From Vibrio rhodolitus (GTDB lineage Bacteria > Pseudomonadota > Gammaproteobacteria > Enterobacterales > Vibrionaceae): a stretch of DNA of 64,000 nt. The notes under the pieces are model-generated. The model worked only from the letters and a program-made list of their open reading frames with translations. It made no database searches and was not told where the DNA came from. Where the stretch lies: positions 1 to 64,000 of the forward strand of contig NZ_QLYZ01000010.1 in assembly GCF_003350325.1 (NCBI RefSeq), in the 5' to 3' direction. Below, piece after piece: positions 9,104-17,615 of this stretch. The translations under genes and the position numbers were made by a program. Every line of letters starts with the position of its first letter. Positions within the stretch are counted from its first letter, which is position 1.

Positions 9104-9191
9104 GGTGAGTTGTCCGAGTGGCTGAAGGAGCACGCCTGGAAAGTGTGTATACGGCAACGTATCGAGAGTTCGAATCTCTCACTCACCGCCA
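9104..9191 (+). tRNA. tRNA-Ser (anticodon GGA)
   Basis: An 88-nt class II tRNA. The acceptor stem is ggtgagt/actcacc, followed by the discriminator G and an encoded CCA at 9189-9191. The anticodon GGA is at 9138-9140 in the loop context cctggaaag. The long variable arm (tgtatacggcaacgtatc) is typical of serine tRNAs, and the T loop is ttcgaat. It reads UCC and UCU codons. The gene is followed at once by a terminator, and the accessory region to its right begins here, as expected for a tRNA-associated integration site. Confidence 0.98.
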
Positions 9192-9192
9192 C

Positions 9193-9226
9193 ATTCTAAG
9201 CCCCAGCAGAAATGCTGGGGCTTTTT
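9193..9226 (+). repeat. Left boundary repeat of the tRNA-Ser island (attL-like)
   Basis: This 34-bp segment, which includes the tRNA terminator, aligns without gaps to 17758-17791 with four mismatches (at 9195, 9204, 9216 and 9221). The pair brackets the integrase remnant and the defence-gene cluster. I infer an old integration site, although tyrosine integrases more often duplicate the tRNA 3' end itself rather than its terminator. Confidence 0.5.
9199..9226 (+). terminator. Rho-independent terminator of tRNA-Ser
   Basis: A perfect 10-bp stem (agccccagca / tgctggggct) around a gaaa tetraloop is followed by a T run, eight bases after the tRNA end. An imperfect copy of this sequence occurs at 17758-17791. 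Confidence 0.95.
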
Positions 9227-9274
9227 CGTTTTTGAGCTCTTGGTTCTATCGTCAATGCGACAATATAGGCGACA

Positions 9275-9571
9275 ATGCAAAGCAAAAAGGTACGAAACGT
9301 CAGGGCTAAATTAGCTCGACAGTGTAATTACCTGACACAGACGAAAACGGGTGCTTATACCTTTAGGTGGAATATCTTAACTAATGGAAAGCTCCATCAA
9401 CCTAGAGTTAGTTTGATAACAAGATATTATCTTGAAGCGGCTGGTATCGCTTCTGAGTTAGCTCGTGCCATTCTCGAAACACCTACACCAACAATCGACC
9501 AAGTAAAATCAATCTATGCTCAGTTTCTTGAAACTAAGGTAGGTATTTGTAATGCGCTTAATAGAAGTTGA
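9275..9571 (+). pseudogene. Tyrosine integrase N-terminal remnant
   Basis: A 98-codon open segment contains QCNYLTQTKTGAYTFRWNI followed by GKLHQPRVSLITRYYLEAA. It resembles the N-terminal strand region and core-binding start of phage/island integrases (the usual pattern is YL-x-T-x-TG-x-Y-x-F-R ... R-x-SL-x-T). A stop follows at 9569-9571. The catalytic R-H-R-Y domain of a roughly 400-aa integrase is absent from the bases that follow. The position, just downstream of a tRNA gene and at the left end of accessory DNA, fits an integrase. I read it as a decayed, non-functional copy. Confidence 0.55.
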
Positions 9572-9645
9572 TATGAATAGTCTATTAATTGATTTGGCAG
9601 TAAAAAGCCAAAGAGAGTAATTAAGCGTATGGAGCTCATTTCTGA

Positions 9646-9810
9646 CTTGTGTGGATACAGCGTCGCTGTCACCATGAACTTGCTATCTGGGAGTATCCTC
9701 TGAGGGATAGAGATAGGCTTGCTTATAAAATGTTTCGCCGGTTAAAGCACTTTTACCTACCGATAATACGTTCGCATAAAAAGCGGAAAGGGCTTATATT
9801 TGTGTACTAA
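9646..9810 (+). pseudogene. Decayed coding remnant of unknown origin
   Basis: This frame stays open for 54 codons from just after a stop at 9643-9645 to the taa at 9808-9810. It reads ...HHELAIWEYPLRDRDRLAYK then MFRRLKHFYLPIIRSHKKRK. It has protein-like, basic composition but no start codon or ribosome binding site. It is probably the tail of a lost mobile-element gene; the family is not recognised. Confidence 0.25.
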
Positions 9811-9886
9811 CCCACTGATCAGTGAGCATATTGATAGCAGTCTGGTCACCAACTAAACATATTTGAAGTTTCTGAATCTTTAACTA

Positions 9887-9914
9887 TTGCCCTAGGAAAA
9901 TTGCCTGGTATGAT
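9887..9914 (+). promoter_or_regulatory. Probable sigma-70 promoter of the DNA methyltransferase gene, with three ATTGCC repeats
   Basis: A -35-like ttgccc (9887-9892) and -10-like tatgat (9909-9914) are 16 bases apart, 30 bases before the ATG at 9945. Three copies of attgcc start at 9886, 9900 and 9913, 13 to 14 bases apart, overlapping both elements. They could be operator half-sites. Assigned by eye only. Confidence 0.4.
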
Positions 9915-9944
9915 TGCCTCGTAATTTAAACAGGGTTTACAGAT

Positions 9945-11489
9945 ATGACAAAAGACGAAGTTTTGGTGATCGATTTATTCGCGGGTCCAGGAGGCTTGGG
10001 AGAAGGTATATCATCCGTTGAAACTTCAGAAGGTTTCTCTCCTTTTAAAATCGGTGTATCTGTCGAAAAAGAACCTTGTGCTCATAAGACATTAACTACT
10101 CGTGCATTCTTCAGGAAAATTAAGAATAAAGAGGGTGGACTGGATGATTACTATTCCTATGTAAGAGGTGAACTTGATAGGAAAGGGTTGTTTGCAAGGC
10201 ATCCTACTGAATCAGAAGAAGCGATTAGAGAGACGCTAGAAAAGCCTACCGCTTTAGGAGAAGACAACAATATTATTCACGAACGAATAAAGTCACTGAT
10301 TTCTGTCCATAATGGTCCTAAAGTAGTCATTGGTGGTCCTCCATGTCAAGCATACTCCCTTGCTGGGCGCTCACGCAATGCAGGTAAAAAAGATTACAAA
10401 GCCGAGAATGACAATCGGCATTTCCTCTATTTGGAATATCTGAAGGTGCTTGCTATTGCTCAGCCGGAAGTTTTTGTGATGGAAAATGTGAGAGGAATCC
10501 TGTCTGCTAAGGTTAATGGTAAGGTTATGTTCCCTTCTATTCTTAAAGACTTAAGAAATCCCGGCAAAGTAACTAAGGAAAGGCACACTAAGGGTTACAA
10601 AATCTATTCTTTGGTTGTAAAACCTGAAAACCCGAACAATCCACAATATCCTGATTCTTCGGATTTTCTGATTCGCTGTGAAAATTACGGTGTACCGCAA
10701 GCTCGCCACAGAGTGATCCTTCTTGGTGTTAGGGAAGATATAGATGCAACTCCGGGCACTCTTTGTGAGTCAGATAAAACAAGCCTCGGTGTGAAAAATA
10801 TTTTGGACGATCTCCCTGAACTGAGAAGTGGTTTTTCTAAAAAGCCCGATTCGCCTGTACACTGGGGGGAGACAATTAGCACACATGCAGAGCAGCTCAG
10901 AAATATCTTGATCAGCGTAGGTTATACGAGCGAGCAGGTTGAAAGCCTAGATCTTGCTCCTTATCCCGGTCTGCAACGAAAAAGTACCGAGCACAGGGAT
11001 ATTCGTTTTTCCAGAATTTCTGAACCACTAAAGAGCTGGCTACTGGATAAAAATCTGAATTGTGTACTGAACCATGAAACACGTGGGCATATGGAATCAG
11101 ATCTACTGCGTTATGCTTTCTGTGCAGCCTATTCACAGTTAAATAATGGTGTTTCTCCTAAATCCAAAGATTTTCCTGATGAGCTTGCCCCAGAACATGC
11201 TAACTGGAAAACAGGTACACACGCAGATAGGTTTCGAGTGCAGTCTTCAAATAAGTGTTCAACTACGATAACGAGCCATATTTCCAAAGATGGTCATTAC
11301 TTTATCCACTATGATCCAAAACAGTGTAGAAGTTTGACTGTGAGGGAGGCTGCAAGATTACAGACATTTCCGGATAACTACTATTTTGAGGGAAATCGAA
11401 CTCAGCAATATGTGCAGGTCGGGAATGCTGTGCCGCCATTTTTGGCGCGCCAAGTAGGTAAAATAGTTTTAGAACTCCTATCTGCATAG
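9945..11489 (+). CDS. DNA (cytosine-5-)-methyltransferase
   Basis: A 514-aa Dcm-type enzyme that would transfer a methyl group from SAM to carbon 5 of cytosine in DNA. All main motifs are present: SAM-binding motif I LFAGPGGLGEG (11-21), catalytic Cys134 in GGPPCQAYS (motif IV), ENV at about 180 (motif VI), QARHRVILLG (252-261, motif VIII), and the C-terminal motifs SLTVREAARLQTFP and GNAVPP (about 493). It therefore looks catalytically intact. The target recognition region lies at about 270-440, and its recognition sequence cannot be read from the protein. No ordinary restriction endonuclease gene is adjacent. The neighbours are NurA/HerA and AIPR genes, suggesting it marks self DNA for a multi-gene defence system. 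It converges with herA. Confidence 0.95.
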   Translation: MTKDEVLVIDLFAGPGGLGEGISSVETSEGFSPFKIGVSVEKEPCAHKTLTTRAFFRKIKNKEGGLDDYYSYVRGELDRKGLFARHPTESEEAIRETLEKPTALGEDNNIIHERIKSLISVHNGPKVVIGGPPCQAYSLAGRSRNAGKKDYKAENDNRHFLYLEYLKVLAIAQPEVFVMENVRGILSAKVNGKVMFPSILKDLRNPGKVTKERHTKGYKIYSLVVKPENPNNPQYPDSSDFLIRCENYGVPQARHRVILLGVREDIDATPGTLCESDKTSLGVKNILDDLPELRSGFSKKPDSPVHWGETISTHAEQLRNILISVGYTSEQVESLDLAPYPGLQRKSTEHRDIRFSRISEPLKSWLLDKNLNCVLNHETRGHMESDLLRYAFCAAYSQLNNGVSPKSKDFPDELAPEHANWKTGTHADRFRVQSSNKCSTTITSHISKDGHYFIHYDPKQCRSLTVREAARLQTFPDNYYFEGNRTQQYVQVGNAVPPFLARQVGKIVLELLSA

Positions 11490-11581
11490 ATGATTACATC
11501 TTGGTCTTAGCTTGCGATGCAATTAGGTCGAGTACAAAAATAGCCGAAACGAGTTAATTAGTGTTTTGGCAATTTTAGCAC

Positions 11582-11609
11582 CAGCGCCTCGTTATTTTAC
11601 AAGGCGCTG
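11582..11609. terminator. Hairpin between convergent methyltransferase and HerA genes
   Basis: Inverted repeat cagcgcct (11582-11589) / aggcgctg (11602-11609) with a 12-base AT-rich loop, in the 138-base convergent gap. It lacks a proper T run on either strand, so termination function is only possible. Confidence 0.4.
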
Positions 11610-11627
11610 AAAATATACACTATAGTT

Positions 11628-13352
11628 TTAAAGAGGGCTACGCTGTGACATTTTACGTCTGTGTTTTGTCTTTTTAGTATCAGGAAGATCTTTTGTTCGC
11701 TCGTCGTTCTTTTGTTTAACGCTCTGTTTTGTAGAAAGACTAAAATTTTCTACTTGGGAAAAAAAATTATCCTCGTTACCAATTTTGTCACTGATAAGCT
11801 CTGGGTTGAAATTGACCTGAACTAACATCGGGAATTTTACAGCCTGTCCGCTAATTAAACCTTGCCCACGACCGAAGGACTGTAGAATATTTGCATCCGA
11901 TTCAGAAAGGTTTTCCATAACAGAACGAACAAAGGACTTGTCTTTAGGGTTGACTAACCTCAAAACTAAAAAAGTATTACACATTGCTAGTGTGGTTTCA
12001 TCAAGGCGTGAGGGTCTTTGAGATATAATTAATAGTCCGGTTCCAAATTTTCGTCCTTCGGTGATCATCCTACGAATTGTAGGTAGCGAAGGGGTTTCAG
12101 ATGTTCCTTCATTCCTGCTAGGTATAAAATTGTGCGCTTCTTCAATTACTGCAAGATAAGGAGGGATCGTATTCTGTAATGAAGCTCGGTGTTCAAAAAG
12201 ATTTTCTAACACGATTGAAGCAATTGTACTCTGCGCTAAATGGTCGAACCCAGAAAGATAAAAAATTGATATTTGATTTGGAGCTACAATTTTTTCCGGA
12301 CTCGTTATTGGATCCGGCATCGGCTCAAAGTCATAATCGTTTAATAGTTCTCTTAACCGAGCATTGTTTTCTTCCATCCTTTTCAGTTTTGTAATTACAT
12401 TGCGGATATTTCGTCTAACTGGCCAGACAGATCTTTCGCTAAAACCGGCATCTTTTCTTTTTTCCTCATCTTTACCCCAATTATCGAGTTTTGCTGATAC
12501 TCGTTCCAAGAAATCGATAGCTGACTCAGCTGATAGGAACTCGTTGTCATAAAGTGCTTTATGATGTATCGGCATCTGTGCATCAGTTAACTTGGTGCCC
12601 ATTTTTTCAACTAGGGATGCAATGGTGTCTATATTTTCCTCAGAGACCCAGATAGATGGATAAAAAAGTCGAACTTTAGTTCCCTTGAGTAATTCTTTCT
12701 GTTTCTCCCAAAGACCTAAGTAATCCCCATGGGGATCCATAATGACAACTGGATAACCATGTTGAGCTGTTTCGCTGATAATTTGTCGAGACGCTACAGT
12801 TTTCCCTCCACCAGTCATTGCTAAAATTGCCATATGACGGGCAACAACTTGGGTAGCAGATAGACTCACCTCAACATCATTTCTTCCTATTAAGTTCCCG
12901 AGAGCCAGACGTTTTTCATCGGTATTATTGCCGACTAACAGCCTATGAAGCACATTTTGAGGTGGACTATATACGTATCCGGAGGGTTTTACTGGATAAG
13001 TTAAGGGAGATATTTCTAAAGTGTCGGATATATCTGCAGCCGTTCTGCCAAGAATCAAAACCTCACCGACTAGATGATCTCGTAATGTTGATAACGGCGT
13101 ATCTGCTATATCAACGGTTGATTTAACAAGCTCTGTAGCTGCTTCCGATGGGAAAAAGGGGTTAAATCGTTCTATACCAGTAACTCGTCCCCAAACGTAA
13201 ACAGTTTGCGTATTGCCCTCAATAGTTGTGGGTACTGTCACTTCTGTCGCGACAATATCTCCGACTTTTGCAGCTAATTCTGTGATAACAAACTTGAAAC
13301 TAGTCACAGAGGTACTACCAACAATCAAGCCGACTCTAGTCCATTTACTCAT
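11628..13352 (-). CDS. HerA-like hexameric DNA translocase ATPase
   Basis: A 574-aa protein of the HerA/FtsK superfamily. The N-terminal ~110 residues form a HAS-barrel-like domain (VGLIVGSTSVTSFKF). Walker A is MTGGGKT (179-185) and Walker B is LAVIEEAH (400-407). IISQRPSRLD (442-451) provides sensor and arginine-finger-like residues. The C-terminus is a basic, charged tail. HerA proteins form hexamers that pump DNA and usually partner a nuclease. Here the gene starts two bases after the stop of the NurA-like gene on the same strand, so the pair is almost certainly cotranscribed and probably forms one complex. In archaea HerA-NurA resects DNA ends. In bacteria HerA partnered with SIR2 or other nucleases acts in phage defence. 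Confidence 0.88.
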   Translation of the reverse strand: MSKWTRVGLIVGSTSVTSFKFVITELAAKVGDIVATEVTVPTTIEGNTQTVYVWGRVTGIERFNPFFPSEAATELVKSTVDIADTPLSTLRDHLVGEVLILGRTAADISDTLEISPLTYPVKPSGYVYSPPQNVLHRLLVGNNTDEKRLALGNLIGRNDVEVSLSATQVVARHMAILAMTGGGKTVASRQIISETAQHGYPVVIMDPHGDYLGLWEKQKELLKGTKVRLFYPSIWVSEENIDTIASLVEKMGTKLTDAQMPIHHKALYDNEFLSAESAIDFLERVSAKLDNWGKDEEKRKDAGFSERSVWPVRRNIRNVITKLKRMEENNARLRELLNDYDFEPMPDPITSPEKIVAPNQISIFYLSGFDHLAQSTIASIVLENLFEHRASLQNTIPPYLAVIEEAHNFIPSRNEGTSETPSLPTIRRMITEGRKFGTGLLIISQRPSRLDETTLAMCNTFLVLRLVNPKDKSFVRSVMENLSESDANILQSFGRGQGLISGQAVKFPMLVQVNFNPELISDKIGNEDNFFSQVENFSLSTKQSVKQKNDERTKDLPDTKKTKHRRKMSQRSPL

Positions 13353-13354
13353 AA

Positions 13355-14674
13355 TTAAATTCCCGCTTTAGGTCTGAAAAGCCAATCTCTCCCATTGGCT
13401 AAAAGAATACGTTTTGCGTAGTGAATATCATCAGGGTTTTTGCTCTTTAATGCTTCTCTTAACATTGCTATGCCATATTGAGATTCTATTCCTTTAGTTA
13501 ACCATCGGGGAACTTTCGCTTCCTTGTCGACGATGTCTAATCCAACTGGAAAGGAGTATTTGGGTAGTAGCTGAGACATTTTCATTGTGAGTTCACATAA
13601 ATAAATCTGTTCTTCAGTTGTAGAACTTTCGAAGCATTCCAATCTAACAACATCTGATTCTGCTGATGTTCTCAAAAAAGCGACCATTGGGTTTGGAATT
13701 CTTTCGATATTTCCTGCCCACTTTTGAGGCCACTTTCCTCTTCCGCCTTGTCTCTCTACTCGAAACGGCATTATGTATTCTCCGGGCGCCAGCACGACTG
13801 AAAATATTAGCGCATCTCCCATTTTGTGCTGTTGTAGAAAGTCGATTCGTGTCTTGAATTCAGCTCTAGCTGTTTTGCTAAGCAGTCCATTTTTGTGGAG
13901 ATTGTCCAATAATGTATTTACTACAGCCACTGAGCGCTTAGCAGGTCTCTCTACCACACCCGCTACCAGTGTTTTGGATTGGTATAAGCGCTCCAATACG
14001 GCTCTATATGCTGATATGAAATGTTTTTTATCAGAATCGTCAGAATTCTTAAACCCAATGGAAATGTCAGAAAACTGGTCTTGACCATCTTTACTGAAGT
14101 TTGGGAACCCTGGGGTATATGAAGTACCTTGGCGACCATAGGGAGCCGCTGGATTTATAAGAGGACCATGTACAAATACAGCATTTATGGTTGGATCATT
14201 TAATACTACCGATTCTGTTGCAAGAATCTCAACAAGCATTCTTGCTGCGTCGGTTAGTGTTGATGTATCGTCAAAATCATCTTCCATTAACTCTGAGTTA
14301 AATAGATCGTCAACAATACACCCTTTGATATCAAACTTTTCTCTTTCTTTATCCTCTAAACTCTTTCCTAACTCGACAGTATAAGAGCCAGCTCGAATAC
14401 CAATAAGATTTGCCACTGGTAATTGAACTGATGATACGCCTCCATCGATAAAGGACAGTTTTTTTCCCCTTTGACCCTTCCAAAATTCAGCAGAACTAAC
14501 TTTAACAGTTTTTATCATGTCTGCTTCTAACAAACATTGTCGAAGGACTTTGGATGTGCGGGTTAATATATCCAAAAAATCCATTCCAGTTTCATTCTGT
14601 GTCTGATGAATGAGGGCCTCTAAAAAACGACCCGAGAAATCTAACTCGTTAATGCGGGATTCAATAGGATCCAT
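13355..14674 (-). CDS. NurA-domain nuclease partner of HerA
   Basis: A 439-aa protein with a NurA-type RNase H-like nuclease fold. The first catalytic Asp sits in LSFIDGGVSS (about residue 77). A second strand with a conserved Asp follows near DLFNSELMEDDF. The C-terminal strand-helix YSFPVGLDIVDKEAKVP is typical of NurA. It contains an additional region for binding HerA and is larger than many archaeal NurA proteins. It is the first gene of the nurA-herA pair. Its ATG at 14674 has only a weak upstream ribosome binding site. The likely role is DNA cleavage or degradation powered by HerA; substrate choice is unknown. Family call is from motif pattern and HerA linkage. Confidence 0.75.
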   Translation of the reverse strand: MDPIESRINELDFSGRFLEALIHQTQNETGMDFLDILTRTSKVLRQCLLEADMIKTVKVSSAEFWKGQRGKKLSFIDGGVSSVQLPVANLIGIRAGSYTVELGKSLEDKEREKFDIKGCIVDDLFNSELMEDDFDDTSTLTDAARMLVEILATESVVLNDPTINAVFVHGPLINPAAPYGRQGTSYTPGFPNFSKDGQDQFSDISIGFKNSDDSDKKHFISAYRAVLERLYQSKTLVAGVVERPAKRSVAVVNTLLDNLHKNGLLSKTARAEFKTRIDFLQQHKMGDALIFSVVLAPGEYIMPFRVERQGGRGKWPQKWAGNIERIPNPMVAFLRTSAESDVVRLECFESSTTEEQIYLCELTMKMSQLLPKYSFPVGLDIVDKEAKVPRWLTKGIESQYGIAMLREALKSKNPDDIHYAKRILLANGRDWLFRPKAGI

Positions 14675-15539
14675 TCGTTAATCCACTAAATAATAAAGAC
14701 AATTGGCTGGTTTAACTTAAGCATACTTTATGTCACTCGGCAGCTACAAGAGCGGTGTGGCTTTGATAGATAAATCGATAGAACTAAATATAGAAACTAT
14801 GATCTGATCTGCTACAAACGTTAAGGGTTATGATCAAATACCTTATATATTTGTGAGGCAATCAGTTTAAAGTCGTTTAATAAAGCTATAGTTTGAGTTC
14901 TGCGCTGCACTACAGAAAATAGGGTGATTACGATAAGCGATAAGAGCTTATACCATAGTTAAGTGTGTTTTTGTACAGACAACAAAGTAATGATTCAATT
15001 AACCTGAGATGTCGCAAAATAACAGAAGTCAAATGTGATGGAGACCATGAACGATGGGAGCATCGATGATGCTGTTCGGGTTAAACGTCCTGCACTGATC
15101 GCCTCTCTGCAAAAAAGGGGGCAGAAAGGAACAAGTCTGTCTAAGCAATTCATTTTGAATGCTTCTAAGGACCCAGAAATAGGATTTTTGTTTTAAGAGG
15201 TCGTGAATGCAGCGAAACATTACACTTTCATACATAAAATTAGCACTCGTTTAATAATTAACTGTGTCTAGATAGGGTGTATCATAGCCCAACTGTAAGC
15301 AACAAAGCAGAACTTAGTGCAAATTACATTTCTTGAACTCCTAAACATTTGTCAATCGAATGATGATTCATATTCGGCATACGGTTGTTCTCAAAAGTGC
15401 TAATAATCTCGTAAAAGTGATTTAAAGCAAGGAAGAGTCAGGAAATATTGAGCGTATTGTGAAATCGATCTACCAACTTTATTATTATACAGATAATATT
15501 AACGGCATGATTGTTGATATTTTATGTTATTAAGATTTT
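14675..15539. other. 865-base divergent intergenic region with a small ORF
   Basis: This region separates the minus-strand nurA-herA pair from the plus-strand AIPR gene and must hold promoters for both. It is AT-rich. The only coding signal I find is the 49-codon ORF at 15047-15196. No tRNA, terminator or repeat array was seen. Confidence 0.4.
15047..15196 (+). CDS. Possible small protein, 49 aa
   Basis: A short open frame beginning MNDGSIDDAVRVKRPALI and continuing with SLSKQFILNASKDPEIGFLF. A ggag precedes the ATG by three bases, and there is an in-frame ATG at 15038. Composition is protein-like and the first part resembles small DNA-associated or antitoxin-like proteins, but I recognise no family. 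It could be an active regulator of the flanking divergent genes or the remnant of a longer gene. Confidence 0.35.
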   Translation: MNDGSIDDAVRVKRPALIASLQKRGQKGTSLSKQFILNASKDPEIGFLF

Positions 15540-17615
15540 ATGATTTCAAACACAGACATTTTTTACTCTGAGCTCCGGGAACAAACTACTGAATTGGTTT
15601 CCGAAGAGTACATAGATTGGGCTCCAAAGGCCGCGCAAATGTTAGCTTTTGGGTCAATCGCGCATGGGCTTCTTGTTGATTCCCAAGTTATTCCGGACTG
15701 TGAATTGACGCCATCAATTCAGATTGGAGGACGGAATCGGAAGAGTTTTATATCTGCATTCTATAATGAAGAATTTGAGCGACTAGACGTTGTCACTTCT
15801 ATTTTTATTGACGAAGTCAAACCTAAAACAGTACCACGAGAAGTAATAAAAAAATCTGCTTATGAGGCTTTGAGAGGTGCTAAATCTCTGCTAGAGAATG
15901 ATCTCAGTTCTTTATCTGGAGATCTAGCTAATGATTCTCAAATCGAAACGTTACTTAACTACAGAAACAAAATAACTTATATACAGATCTATGTTTTAAC
16001 TAACGGAAAGTTTACAGATTGGGAAACGACGTTTAATGATGACACATCGGTAGGCTGTGATGTCGATGTCGATGTATACGACATTACGCGGCTCGAAAGG
16101 CTACTGGATACAAAGCACTCTAGGGATAATATATTGATCGACTTTGAAGATCAAAAGCTGTTAGGTAGACCGTTAGATTGTCTGGAAATGAAACCCGCAG
16201 TTTCTGAATATGGCACCTACTTGGCTATATTTACCGGCGAGTTGTTATTTAATCTATATGAGAAATATGGCGCCCAGCTTTTTGAATTCAATGTTCGATC
16301 ATTTCTATCCAATAGGGGAAAGATTAATAGAGGAATTCGAGATACGATAAAAAATCAACCCCAAAGGTTTATGGCATATAACAATGGTCTTGTAGCTACA
16401 GCTGATGAAATAGAAGTAGCCTCCTTAGATGGTCAGCTCAGGATACATAAAATGAGGGGGTTTCAAATCGTTAATGGCGCTCAAACTACGGCGTCTATAC
16501 ATAGAACCGCGAAACAAGATAAAGCAGATATATCTCAAATTAACGTATCGGTAAAGATAACTAAAGTATCAGAGGACTTATTAGAGGAGATAGTTCCATT
16601 AATATCTAAATATGCTAACTCACAGAACAATGTTCAAGTTGCTGATTTGTCGGCTAACCATCGATTTCATATTTGGTTTGAACGTTTGTCGAGAGAAATT
16701 TGGGTTCCGGGAGAAAAATCAAAATGGTTTTATGAAAGGGCTCGAGGTTCATATGACGAGGAGTTATTTAAAGAGGGAACAACACCTAAAAAGAAAAAAG
16801 AGTTTATTACTATATATCCTAAAAGCCAGAAACTGTCGAAAACAGATTTGGCAAAGATTTATGTTGGCTGGCAAAGAAAACCATTCCAAGTAACCACTGG
16901 AGCCCAGAAGAATTTTTCTAAATTTATGCTGGAGATTGATGAAATAACTAGTGGGCAAGGAAAAACCAGTGAGCCTTCAGTTTCTTTCTTTAAGTCAATG
17001 ATTTCAAAAAGAATAATTCAATCTTCAATCCAGAAAATTTGTCGTAAAGAGCTTTCTGGTCACCGAAGTGAGATAACTAACTACACGTTTTCTTCACTCT
17101 CATACCTATATGATGATTGTATTGATTTAGATATGGTCTGGTCACAACAGAAAATTAGTGATGAGATGATAGATTATCTCACAAGTTTGGTATTAGATAT
17201 TGATGCATTAATTAGAGAATCATCTAATGGTCAAAATATTACAGAGTGGTGCAAAAAAGAAGACTGCTGGGTATATGTTAGTCATAAGCTTGATAATATG
17301 AGAAGTCATCAGTTTATATTTCCTGAAAGAAGCGAAGTTGTTAATAATGTCGATATGGAAGTAGGTGAGTCACAAGATTATTTTAAATATAATGAATACA
17401 CATCTACTCAATGGAAGCGTGCGGCTGGTTGGGCTATGCTTAATAATACTACCACAACGTTATCTGCTCAGGTAACTATGACATTAGCTCAATATGCTGC
17501 AAATAACTGGATGAAAACGCCTAGTGACAAGCAACTCAAACATGCAATTCCAGTAATGCTAAAAGCGATGGAGGCTGGGGTTTTTGATGAGAATGGAGAT
17601 GTCGATGAAAAATAA
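15540..17615 (+). CDS. AIPR family (abortive infection phage resistance) protein
   Basis: A 691-aa cytoplasmic protein. The central region carries the AIPR signature: FNVRSFLSNRGKINRGIRDT (about 250-270), then FMAYNNGLVATADEI, then GFQIVNGAQTTASI (about 310-325). The IVNG-x-QT motif is the most conserved part of the family. AIPR proteins occur in phage-resistance loci and beside restriction-modification or HerA-type genes. Their biochemical activity is not well established, although a nuclease role is often proposed. The gene is transcribed away from nurA-herA and has no strong ribosome binding site before its ATG. It is AT-rich compared with the core genes, consistent with transfer. Confidence 0.82.
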   Translation: MISNTDIFYSELREQTTELVSEEYIDWAPKAAQMLAFGSIAHGLLVDSQVIPDCELTPSIQIGGRNRKSFISAFYNEEFERLDVVTSIFIDEVKPKTVPREVIKKSAYEALRGAKSLLENDLSSLSGDLANDSQIETLLNYRNKITYIQIYVLTNGKFTDWETTFNDDTSVGCDVDVDVYDITRLERLLDTKHSRDNILIDFEDQKLLGRPLDCLEMKPAVSEYGTYLAIFTGELLFNLYEKYGAQLFEFNVRSFLSNRGKINRGIRDTIKNQPQRFMAYNNGLVATADEIEVASLDGQLRIHKMRGFQIVNGAQTTASIHRTAKQDKADISQINVSVKITKVSEDLLEEIVPLISKYANSQNNVQVADLSANHRFHIWFERLSREIWVPGEKSKWFYERARGSYDEELFKEGTTPKKKKEFITIYPKSQKLSKTDLAKIYVGWQRKPFQVTTGAQKNFSKFMLEIDEITSGQGKTSEPSVSFFKSMISKRIIQSSIQKICRKELSGHRSEITNYTFSSLSYLYDDCIDLDMVWSQQKISDEMIDYLTSLVLDIDALIRESSNGQNITEWCKKEDCWVYVSHKLDNMRSHQFIFPERSEVVNNVDMEVGESQDYFKYNEYTSTQWKRAAGWAMLNNTTTTLSAQVTMTLAQYAANNWMKTPSDKQLKHAIPVMLKAMEAGVFDENGDVDEK

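Larger units (their letters stand above)
9572..9944. other. Gap between integrase remnant and methyltransferase gene
   Basis: This 373-base stretch holds the decayed fragment at 9646-9810 and the probable methyltransferase promoter at 9887-9914. I see no intact gene in it. The decay suggests the original mobility genes were lost here. Confidence 0.5.

Noticed and set aside
15029..15235. Minus-strand 68-codon open frame in the AIPR leader
   Set aside because: No ribosome binding site; the plus-strand 49-codon frame over the same bases has a better start and more protein-like composition.
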